DNA of 64,000 nucleotides from Psococerastis gibbosa (taxonomy: Eukaryota; Arthropoda; Insecta; Psocodea; Psocidae): assembly GCA_963971405.1 (NCBI GenBank), contig OZ020490.1, positions 27,553,464-27,617,463 of the forward strand, in the 5' to 3' direction. The notes under the pieces are model-generated. The model had not been told where the DNA came from. It worked only from the letters and a program-made list of their open reading frames with translations, and ran no database searches. How positions within the stretch are numbered: position 1 is the first letter of the stretch; each line of letters begins with the position of its first letter. Positions 32,647 through 44,600 of the stretch are shown piece by piece. The translations under genes and the position numbers were made by a program.

Positions 32647-35600
32647 TAGTATTAAAATTATACAGGACAATCAAGGCCGTAGCCAGGATTTTTTTTTTTT
32701 TTGGGGGGGGGGGTAAAAATTTCATTGGGTATTACATAGTGGTTTTTATGTTTCCTCTCAAAATCCGATTCTATCTAGTGTCAAGCCATTTCATTTCGGG
32801 GCAGTAACGGTTTCAGAAAAAGTTTTCGGGGGGGGGGGGGGGGGTGGTGGCCCAAAAAATATCGCGTTTCCCTTACTTGAGCAATAATTTCTCTTAATTT
32901 CCTTCAAAAGTCCATTCTAACTAGAATAATGCTATTTCTCTCGGGGGGGGGGGGGGCGACCGCCCCCTCCGCCCCCAAGGATCTCCCCTTGGCTACGGCC
33001 TTGAGGACAATTGAAAGTGTGCGATTTGTTAACATAATGATTAATACAACTGAAATAAACCCATAAATGTTGCATCAACTAATGACAAAACCATGCGAAC
33101 ACTTACTTGTGAAAAGTAATATTTCCCCCCGTTTCTCGACATATCTTGAACCTATTAGTGCATTTATAAGCAGAGCAAGATATGACCATTATGTCAAACC
33201 AAAGAAAAACTCAATAAATGGGTAAATAGATTAATTAACAGGCATTGAAATACGTCTAAGTCGCATTGAACGCAATGGAGTCAACCACTTCTTGCCATAA
33301 ACCCCTTTTGTCACGTGACCAAAAGTGAAGACATTTGTTCAGCGTGGGCTAGGTGCCGTGGTAGCAATCCATGTATATCAATGAAAAAATCATATAAAGG
33401 GGACCAACATTTTAAAAAATTCCGGAGTATTCCGTATTCCGTGAATTATTTAAGAATTGTTAGGAATACGGCTGAAGTCGTTTGGCTGCCCAGCCTGGTA
33501 CTCATCGTAGCCTACCATCATTAGTATTTAGTGCATTTAGTTTTTTTTTCTACTACTGCACCTAATAAGCTAAATGATGAAGCAGTGACACACGTAAATT
33601 TCAAATTATGTAAATAGGATTAAAGAAGCTTGTGTTTTGATATTACTAAATAATTAACGGAAAAATTAAAATTCCACAATTAAAAATTAATTAGACTTAT
33701 ATTGTGTTTGCAATTGAAAACTTCACTGCACTTTACAGAATAGTCAGCAGCACAGAACACCAAAATAGCATGCAGTACCGTAGGCCAAAAGTAAATTACA
33801 GTATTACAACCCTTCACATTGAACCGTAGCCTACGTACCTACAGTACCCACTGTTCTTAGGTACTCAAAAATTGTTGATCCCGGAATAGAATTATTTCCC
33901 ACGGAATTCTGAGGTAAACCACGGAATGTGGCAGCCCTAATATATAATTATACGATGTTCTGTGGTTGGAGTCCATGAGCATGCGTAGTGCAAACGAATG
34001 GTGCAAACACAGGTGTTACGCTAACCGAGTGACCGACTCGTATATAGGAAATATAGGATACAAAATGGCGGATGACAATACCCATTACCCGGGTGTATAG
34101 TGCCCTACCTGGGATTAAAAAATGTAAACAAGCTAATTTTATAATGAAAAGTGTTTTGTTTTGTTTTTAACCACATAATATAATATAAGACTTTATTAGG
34201 CACAACATGCGCACTGCATGAAAAAGTTGAGGGACCAACATTATGCTTATTTTTTGCCCAGATTTTAGTATTTCAATGTGGTCTCAGATGGTCTAAGGGC
34301 TATTTGAACCGCATGGTTGTGTAGTGTTTTAATTTCAAGTTTTCTGACTATTCCACGTTTTTCATTAGTTATGGTTGTTTCTTGAGCGGAGTATAATTGC
34401 ACTCAGCGATTCTAAAAAGGAATTAGCTTCCACAGGTAATCTATTCATTGCAAAGACAAGCAGTAAGCTCATAGTGTCAAATCTATTTTGGACGGCAAGT
34501 TTCTATTGTTTTGATTTGGTGTTTTCTCACTATTCAACGTTTACATATAATTACATGGTTGCTTCTTGTGCTGCCATCATAGAAACAACACGGATATTTT
34601 GTATGTCGGTCGACAAAGTTAGTAGGTTTATTTTATTGTTTACTATAAAATAAAATATCATTGAAAATATTTACCTGGATGAGGTGCAGGTACTGTAACT
34701 TCGTGGAGCCGTAGGGCCGTGTCGGGGGCACATCGCTTGCTGTAGAGACGCCGCCCGGAGCTAGGGGCGGGACCGGGGGGCTTCGCCAGGGGCGGGGGCG
34801 GGCCTGCGGAGGGCTTTACGGACGCCGCTGCTGCAAATAACACGTAGTTACTATACCAACAGCGTCAGTTTAAGGGTCTTTTTAATTATTAACTATACCA
34901 GCGACGAGCAAGGGGCGTGCTCATCTCACCAAAACTATCAATTTTCAAAAGCCACTTTACTTATCGTTGTCGAGACTCCGTATCTGTACTTGCTTAAGAC
35001 ATGCTTTCACCAGTTTCATTGCTTGTCCATTATCGCTAGTAGCCAGTGTAGGTTGACATCGAGGACGTATACCAGTTTGCCAATGGCCAAAAACTCATAC
35101 GGAAACAATACAAATAATATCGGAAATCTATGGGGTCATTGGCATTGGACAAGGGCTATAAGCAGGCCTGGATCCATAAAAAGTCCTTCAGAACATTATT
35201 ATCGGTGTCTATTTTATTATTTCAACCAAATATTGTCACGTCTGCCACGTGTCAAGTTTCGTAGCTCAAAGTTAGTGATCAAAAATGTATTAGAACGGCG
35301 GTACATGTATTGAATATTTACTTGAAAAACAGTAGTTTCCTTATAGTTGACAACGGCAGTTGAATAGGCACAAGTCACAGATTTTGAGAACTGAATTGCG
35401 ATATCAAAATAATGACAATTGAAAAATGCAAACGCAGGGGTAGCAAACAATATATTGGGTATTGGCCACGCTCACCTTACCTTGAGACAGCCCTCTGAGA
35501 AGCAACGTCTGCGCCGCGTGGAGGAATGGCTGCACTGCTGACTCAGGTACGTCTACCCTGCAAATAAAAACAATTGCAACTATTACAAAATATATAATAA

Positions 35601-38600
35601 TAATTGTGTATTGACCAGAAATTTGACAACTACATTTAAGATAAAATAAATAAATTTCCGACAGTACATCATTGACGGCGATGAGCGTATAGCAAATAGC
35701 CCAAAAACTTAACTTAATTTAGTCTATACTGTATCCTAATTCTAATTTTTTTGATAATTTCTTCACCCTCTTCAGATATTAAAAACAATTTTAATTTTTC
35801 CATCAATTTTGCCCTACTCGAAGCTCGCTGCAGCTCGTCAGGGAGCATGTTAAAGCTTTAGGTCCCAGAAATAAGGCGGTGCATTTGTAATGTGCGGTTC
35901 GCGGTCGTAGTCCGGTGTCCATAGCGGGCGGGTGCCTTAGAGCATAACCTGCTCCCTGATGAGTCATTTCACGGCATCTATTGAAAAAAATTCTCAGTGT
36001 GACGTAAACAAATAGATATCACAGGGGTAGCAGTGTAAGGCTACGAAATAATGGAAGTGATGGGTGCAGACGATTCTCCTTTTCTATGGTTCTAATTACA
36101 TACTTCTGCGTAACATATTACGGCTTTAAAGTAGTTTCAAATGTACCACCCCACACTGCCAACCCATAAGACAATTGGGATTGGAAAAGAGATGAATATA
36201 GCTGTTTCTGTACGTCTCTCGAAGTAATTTTCTCGAGGAAAAATAATTTTCTTAGTAATTGTCGCCCATAACCATTTACTTTACTTATGTGTTGGTCCCA
36301 CTTCAAATTATTTTGAAAGATGACGCCTAGGTACTGAACTTGGCTCATTTGAGATACAGGCGAACAGGGACAGTTTTGCCAGTTGTAGCATAGGGGCAAG
36401 TGTGCCTTAATTGCAAGTTCAGGTTTAGGTCTTAACGAAAATGTAATAAAGCTAGTTTTTAGCACATTCATAACCAATTTTCTCGGGGCAAATCGCTTTT
36501 GCAGCACATTTAAGTCCTCAATCATCTCTTTTTCAACCATTAACCAATCCTCGTCATCAGGCCCCTTTTCACATGAATACAGGAGGCAAATATCATCGGC
36601 AAAAGCCACTAATTTTCCATTAAAAGGATATTCGCAAATACCATTTACGTAGATCTTGAACAAAAGAGACAAACGTCCCCCCGTCGGGGTACCGTTAGTC
36701 AATGCTGTAAGGTAGCATCTCAGCCAATTTAACGGGTTCCCTCTCACGCCTGCCCTTTCTGGTATGTCGAGAATTATTTCTTTATCACAACATTCAAATG
36801 CTCTAGATAAATCTACGAGCAGAGCCGCTGTTTGTTTGTTATATATTGTTACTACGCTTGCAATGCAGGCCGCCATTAACATTTATGCGTACCTGCCGTT
36901 GTAGATGAAGGCGACGACGGCACGAAGCACGGAGAACGGCATCTCGTTGAAGATGAGGATGGGCTGCTTGTCGCCGGCCACGCGCAGCAACGACTGCAAA
37001 AACGCCCATAACCATTATTTTATCTGTCAGCAACCACTGAGCCAATATAATAACACAATTATAATGTTCTAAGGAGAAACCAAAACTCAATTTATAGTGC
37101 TAAATTTGATAAAATATTATTGGCTGTTTTGCAACCAGCTAACCAAAATTTTGTTTAAAATTTTTGACATAAAATGTAAATAGGCATAGGCATGATTTTG
37201 ATGACACCCCAAAATATAAAGCACATGGGCGTATGTGCGTTAAAAACAAATTAGTCTCAAGACGAAATCTAAAAATACACATTAAATTTATGAAAAGCGA
37301 CATCATTATCATTCTCTTATCTTCTTTAAACCGTTAAAAAGTTCAATGGAAAAGTTAAAATTATATTACCTTGAGTATTAAAGATTCTTATGGTTCTAAT
37401 AATACTTATTTTTGATTTTATAGTTTATAACCTCATTAGGACATTATGTGGACGCGGCGGGACTCGAACACACGAATCATTTTGATGAGCGTGGAGAGGT
37501 AACATCATGTCCCCGCCAGGCCCATCTACCTATTTACTGTTCGATTTGCACTTAAAACTACTTTATACTGTATGTATTGTATTGTATTTTATTTATTTAT
37601 TTATTTATTGTAAAACCGCTAGCGCACATAATAAATAGTTGTTTTGAAGAGGGAATTTTTCCTGATCTTTGCAAAAACGCTCATGTCACTGCTATATTTA
37701 AAAGTGGTAGTAGATCTCATCATGAAAACTGGCGAACAATCTCTATAGTCAGCAGTTTTGCTAAAATCATAGAAAAGTGCATCAAATCTAGAATTTTTAA
37801 CTTCCTCGACAAACAAAATTTCTTTTCCAGGACTCAATTTGGTTTTAGACCGAAATTATGTACGCAAGATGCTATTCTTGCTCTTTGCAATCCTATATAT
37901 ATAATGCCTTAAATATGGGAAAGCCTTGCATAGCTATATTTCTTGATTTGAAAAAGGCATTTGACACAGGCTCTCATGAACTACTCTTTGCTAAATTGGA
38001 AAAGGCTGGAATTCGTGGAAATATGTTAAAAATTTTACAGAGTTACCTAAGTAAGAGAACTCAACAGGTTAAAGTTGTATCTTCTAGTCATGGTGCAACT
38101 CTCTAAATGTTACCTTTGTTGAGCCATCCTCCGTCCTAAATAGCAGTCATTTCTCTCTCGGCAAAGCTTACCTAAATTATCAGGGAGCGAAGGTTTATTT
38201 TGATTTTTTAGGACTGTGTCTTCAAATCTTGGCGAGAAAATAGTCATATACCAGCATAACATTAGAAGTCTTGTAAACAAGGTACAGCTAACAGAGTTGG
38301 AGCTTGATAAATTACACTATCCCCAAATTCTCTGCCTTTCAGAAACATGGCTATGCACAGATCATGTGTGTAAAATTGAAAATTATAATTTAGCAGCTAG
38401 TTATTGTCGCGCAAACAAGGCAGGTGGCGGCGTAGCAATTTATACTAGAAAAGACTTGGCGTTTTCCACAATCGACACATCGCGCTTTCAGTCAGAACAA
38501 GTCTTCGAAGTCTGTGCAATTGCAATAACTATGCCTACACCCATAATTATTTGTTCCGTATACATGTCCAACGCATCCTTTACAAATAGATTTATAATGG

Positions 38601-41600
38601 AGTCTGAACTATTTTTAGATTGGCTTACTGATAAGCATCCTAATCGACCGATTTTCTTTCTTGGTGACATGAATGTCGACGTATTAAAGGATACCATGGC
38701 GAATAAACTCTTGGCTGATACTCTCAAGTCTTTTGGCCTGAACAACTTAGTGCAGTCGCCTACTCGAATTACAAATGAGTCCGCCACATGCATCGATCAT
38801 TGTTATACTAATAATAAGTTACCTGCAGAGGTACACGTTTTAGACACAGCGTTATCCGATCATAAAATAATACTTACTACTATTCACATATCGCCAGCCC
38901 CTGTTCAAAAGACAGTTACTTTTTGTAGCTATACTGATGAGAATTTTCAGCTTTTGAAGATAAACTGCTTTCGGAAACTTGGTCTGCTGTCTATGAAAGT
39001 GGTGAGGTAAATGCAAAGTTTTCGAACTTTTGTAACAGCCTAAAGCATTACTTTGAAATGTGTTTCCCCCTTAAAACAGCTTCTTGTAAAGCCAAGTTCG
39101 AATGTAAATGGATTACAAAGGGCATACTCATCTCGAGGGAGAATAAGGCCCGACTATTTTCACTATGGAAAACATCCAACTGTAACAATTCCAAATATCA
39201 GTATAAGACTTATCTGAAGGCTTATAAAAAAGTGGTTAGGGCCGCAAAAATCATGAACAATGACGAGACCCTAAAGAATTCGGTAAACAAATCCAAGAAA
39301 GCTTGGCAAATCATCAACGGCGAGCTGGGCAGAGGAGGCACTAACAGAAGTAACGATATTGAAATTGAATCCTCTGAAGGTGTCTTATTGAAGGACAAGA
39401 AAAAAATTGCTGATGAGTTCAATAATTACTTTGTCAACATTGCTACGGCTTTAACAAGCACTATGACAGGATCGGGAAACCTCAGACCCCCCCCCCCCCC
39501 CCCCAATGATAATGTTCTCATTTTTTATCCAACCAGTGTTTCTGAACTTTGTAAATTAGTGAATGAGAGGCCTGGCAAAGCCTCATCTGGAGCCGATGGC
39601 ATTCCAGATTTCATCTTTAAACGATTTTTTCACTGTCTGGCAACAGTTGTGTGTTATTTATACAATGAATCACTGTCATCTGGCATTTTCCCCGATGTAT
39701 TCAAAATCTCGAAAGTAATCCCAATTCATAAAAAAGGCTCTAAAACGTCAGTAGGTAATTACCGTCCCATAAGTCTTTTACCAGCAATTTCCAAACTATT
39801 GGAAACAGTAGTCCGTAAAAGGCTACTTTCTTTCTTAAATGACAATGAAATTTTATCAAATTCTCAACATGGCTTTGTTCCCGGTAGGTCAACGAAATCG
39901 GCTATATCCGCTTTTTTGGATACAGTATATCAGGCAATAGATTGCAATGACTTAATTACAGCGATCTTCCTTGATTTATCCAAGGCTTTTGATAGTATGA
40001 ATTTTGATATTTTGCTCAGCAAACTGTGGCATATTGGTGTCAGGGGCAAAGAATTGAGCTGGTTCCTCACCTACCTCACAAATAGGAAGCAGTTCACAGA
40101 GGTGAACGGATCAAAATCAGACACACAAACTGTTACAATGGGAATTCCTCAGGGATCTGTCCTCGGTCCAATTTTATTCATTATTTTTATAATTGACTTA
40201 GCCAAACTACTTGAAGATATTGTGATTTATGCTGATGACACAAATGCACTTATCCGTGCATGCAATGAAGCAAATTTTAAGCAAAAAGCGTATTATATTG
40301 CGAAAGTACTGGAGAAATGGTTCGCAGACAATCGCCTTATCATAAATCCTGATAAAACAGTTGCGGTGAATTTTCATACAAATAGGACTATAGGCCACAC
40401 GGAACCTCTAACTTTATGCAACCAACCTGTTACGTATAAAATGGTAGCGTCTTGAGTGATCCTGCTGAGATAAGGATAGGTGTTCCTCAAGGCACTATCC
40501 TTGGCCATTAGTCTATGAAAAAATTCAGTTGATCCTTGGAAAAATTAAAAACTGGCTTGAAGCTAATAAATTAGTCTAAATTTGTTGAAAACCAAATCCC
40601 TTCCATTCAGTATCAATAAATTATCTAGTCAATCTTTCAACCAATATAGCAGAATTTACTTACACACATGTGATAATCCCATAAATAAGTGCAATACTTG
40701 TTATGAAAAAAATAGGGTTAATTCGATCAAATACTTATTGTGTGTTGTCATTGATAGTAGTCTACGATGGAAAGAACACATAGATTTGACAACAACACGA
40801 GTTCGCAAAACCTTTTACAAATTCCACGAATTAAAGCTAATTTTGCCAATAAACTTACTACGCCAAACCTATTTTGGCATTGTAAATTCTATAGTTACTT
40901 ATGCCCTTATTGCATGGGGTGGAGCTTACTCTTCTTCCCAGGATCATTTAAATATATTAATAGTGTGGTCAAAATAGCGTTAAACCGCTGCAGAAGGTAT
41001 CCCACTCAGAGGATATATGCGGAGTTTGCTGTACACCTACACATTTGCTTATGTATGCACCTACCATAGTCAACAGCATTCCTAATATTAGCGACATTCA
41101 CTCCGTTGGTACAAGGGCAAGACTTGTGAATAATTTATAGGTATATGGTACGCGCATACAGACATATTTTTGATCATTCACCTATATTTAAAGCAATAGC
41201 CCTGTTTAATACCTTACCAACGGACATTAGAGACCCGTGTCACTTGCCTAAATTCAAATCAATAGTCAAAACATGGGTAAAAAACCAATCTTGATTTTGG
41301 AAACTGTTCAATGTTCAAGTTTTTCTACAGAATTAGGCCTAGATTTTTGGATTCTTAGATTTTTAACTTTTTAAATAATAAATTGGATACCTCGTAAATA
41401 TATGTAAATGTGACGACACATCCTGTGTATAATGTCAATGTTCACCCACGTAACAAGTCGGCCCGGGTTGTACTTCAAAAATGTATTGTGTCTATGCTGA
41501 TTTAGTGAGTAATACATAACTCAGACTTAGCGTTTAACTCTTGTCCCACTTACTAGAATATATTTAAGTGATATATTATAATCGATTGTTTTAATAAAGC

Positions 41601-44600
41601 TTACATAGCGTTTTAAAATGGCGAATGCGGCGTCAGCGATTGTGCGAAATATATTCTGGTGTACTAAAACAGAGCAATATGTTATCATTTATAAGGGAAA
41701 GAGAAAAATCTCTCTAAACCGGTTCGGATTTTTTTCTTTCTTCCCGCTTTTTGGCTTATAGCAAACAGCGGCATCCACAAACACGTAAAAAGTGTGTGGG
41801 CTGGTTGTGGTAATAAGTTGCGCATAACCTTATTACGATTCTCTAGACGATAATAACGTAGTGGGTTTGAAATTATCCGTGCTCAAATGAAATTGATTTG
41901 TACGGGACTGATTATACTTAGTACTTTTGGACGACCCCTCGCTCGGAGCTAGTTAAGGGGCATGGAGCACACATGAACCTCAGCCTATGTTATCGCCAAC
42001 TACAATGCACATCATATTTCGTTAGTACATTGGTATTTTATCTTACAAGATTTATTCATAATAATAATAATATTATAGTCATCAACCAGCGCCAATGAGA
42101 GAAACATTAGGCTAGTAGGAATAGTGACTCATTACTTACTATGCCGCTTAGTTTTAACATATTCCTGCAGTTAAAAATGTAAACAAACCAATTTAAAATA
42201 CCAGTTTCCAATGTAAAATTATCTTGTTTACATTTTAAATCCCAGGTTAAGAATAAAAATAATGGCCCGCAGGGGTAAAATCGGAAAAATCAGAGCGAAT
42301 ATAAAACCCCAAAATTAATATTGTTAATAAATAACTGTTTCTGAGAAAAGGATATTTATTTTCAAGTACTTAATTAACGCGGGAAAAATTATATTATTTT
42401 GCTCTGTGTTTAGTTGGTACGTCGACCTGTTGGGGCTTGTTCCCGTAATGGCTGAAAGAAGAAGTCGGCACTCAGATTTTTCTCACGCAAAGTTGTAAGA
42501 ACCGGTCCGAGTTTACTCGAACATGCTTTCCAATTTATCAAAATTAGTAGATAGAGAAAATGAGTAATTTCATGGTAAATAATTTTCCTATGGATAAATT
42601 TCTGATATCTCGGGGGGGGGGGGGGGGGGGGTTGTCCACCCTACGTCACTCGTCACTGGTGGTGAGGTAAATTCTAGATAGGTCAGACCAACACATTACC
42701 ACACAGCAATAATGGCAGGACACGCAATGCATTTGAGCGCCAATTTTCTATAATTTTTTCAAAAAATAAAACCAAATACTTTTTAGGGAAAGTAACCTAT
42801 CCGGTTTCGTTACTCAATTTAACACCTAAAACATACCTGAAGGTAGAAATCATCGATAGAAAGGTGTCGCAGAAAAATTATTTTTTAGTCATTTTTCATT
42901 AAAATTTAGTTATTTTTATTTTTTTACCCCCAGAAGCAAACTATCAAGGGGCAAGTGACCCCCGCATTTTATCAACATTAACAACAACTACAATACACGT
43001 GAATTTAAAAGAAATCGTTGGAGCCGTTTTTGGGAAATAATTTTTTAGACGTTTTTTTTTAGTTTTTTGAGAATAAAAGCCCCCCAAATTGATTAGCCCA
43101 AAATAAAAAAAATGTCCCGATGTATGATTTTTGTGAACCTACATGCCGAATTTTATCAAAATCGACCGAGTAGTTTGCCCGGAAATCAACGAACAGACAG
43201 ACAGACAGACATTTCGTAAAAACCACTTTTTTGGGTTCCTGGGACCTTAAAACGTGTAAATCCATTGAAATCTCGGAATCGAACATTTCGACCGTCACAA
43301 AGCTTTCCTTATACTAGGTATAAATTGGAAAGCAATCATTTTAGTTGTGTGGTCGCTACCGCACCGCTAATTAAATATACCGAACCGTACGTAAGTAAAC
43401 CCGCCAACATAACTAGGCCTATACTAAATTTCCTTTGCATTGATTATTCATTTAGGTTTCAAACTACATAAATAATCTATGGCCAAGTTGACCGTACACA
43501 GGAATGAGTTATGGTGGATAGCTATAGTAAATTAACGGCACAGTGCATGTGTTGGACTTGCAGCAACTTGTCAAACTAAACGGTATGTTCGATGGTCCCA
43601 ATAACCGTGTACCTGATAGAGACTGCCCAAAAACAAGTCACAATATGCAAAACAGTTGCAGGCCTGATAAGGAGTTTGGTTAGTTAAGAAATGGCTAAGC
43701 TACGGGGACGAATGATAGCTGACAACAGGACACAGTCACACAAAGTCAAACCTCAACGAAGCGAAGGCTGCAGTAAAACATGACAACACATTGCCTATTT
43801 ACACATGACATCAGTTCAGTGAGAGCGGTGGTTTTGGACGGACCGGCGAGGCAGGGAATGCATAGCACAGGCCGAGTAGAAAAACCTGTTTGGCCAGCCC
43901 AAACCAGTCGCAGACTGTCTCCGTACCACCGCTAGCTGCTTCAAATAATACACTCACCAATAACGTGTGTGCACAGGAGGCTATATTGTTAATTCCAAAA
44001 TTCCAAATGCAAAAACCAAAAAAATTTGCATTTGTATGTTGTTCAAGTAGCCTTTCCTCTACCGCATATACCGCTAATATATAATGACCGATAAGCCACG
44101 CTAAAAATCCAAAATAAGTATTCAACAAATTACAGAAGCTAGTGGCACTTCAAACCCAACATCTATGCCTTCGTGTTAGTCACTACACTACAGGTTCCCC
44201 CCCGGTCCAGGTACTTTACTTGATGATCGACTGAAATTGTTGGATAGGTTAGCACCGTTACCCTACAACCTGCCCAACTGTATTTTAAGTCTGCGAGCTT
44301 AACTGCATAAACGCGAAACTTTATGTAATTTAACTCTAAATTAACGTTTGACTGAAAAGACAAACTTGTTAGGACATTATATCCGAAACTAGTACATTAC
44401 GGTAGTTAACATGATATTTAGATATAAGCATTTAACAGACATAGATCGTCCTACAACATTCAGCTAGTTCTAGATATAATGCTATTTCGAATATTATTTC
44501 CTACAGAGGTTGCTCTTCAACCAAATGTCAATTATTTAGTGTTAAAATATATGATAGGCCTACATAACTCAGTATTGGCATACAACAGTCATACCAATAT

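Larger units (their letters stand above)
31505..33420. repeat. Interior block shared with 58.2-59.5 kb
   Basis: Shares, in inverted orientation, blocks such as CACACCAGGAGCGCT with GGCGCTCCTGGTGTG (about 59445), the G-tract part at 31930, and AAAAGTGAAGACATTTGTTC at about 33320. Two copies of one multi-kilobase repeat are therefore present, each with different later insertions. Confidence 0.7.
30608..34106. mobile_element. 3.5 kb foldback element, Mutator-like
   Basis: Long inverted arms. The left holds GGCACTATATACCCGGG and TATTGTCATCCGCCA; the right end mirrors this (TGGCGGATGACAATACC, CCCGGGTGTATAGTGCC). The arms continue, after a nested hairpin, from 31127-31290 to 33870-34035. It is flanked by identical 11-mers ACCTGGGATTA (30597-30607 and 34107-34117). 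Long arms with a 9-11 bp duplication suggest a non-autonomous Mutator-like element. It has no transposase. The middle is shared with 58.2-59.5 kb in inverted order. Confidence 0.8.
37611..41340 (+). mobile_element. LINE split by a second LINE
   Basis: The outer LINE has RT fingers at 37611-38105 (NAHVTAIFKSGSRSHHENWR, FLDLKKAFDTGSHELL, SKRTQQVKV) and continues 2.3 kb later at about 40450 with RIGVPQGTILG, then KNWLEANKLV, LCVVIDSSLRWKEHI and VTYALIAWGGA. The catalytic YADD segment is deleted between the last PQG block and KNWLEANK. The part between, about 38106-40450, is a different LINE with its own endonuclease and RT. Truncated and inactive. Confidence 0.75.

Noticed and set aside
43811..44128. 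A 105-codon minus-strand frame in the BTB region, considered as the missing BTB exon.
   Set aside because: It lacks the VLSACSPYF block in any frame, has no suitable splice sites and resembles no known protein.
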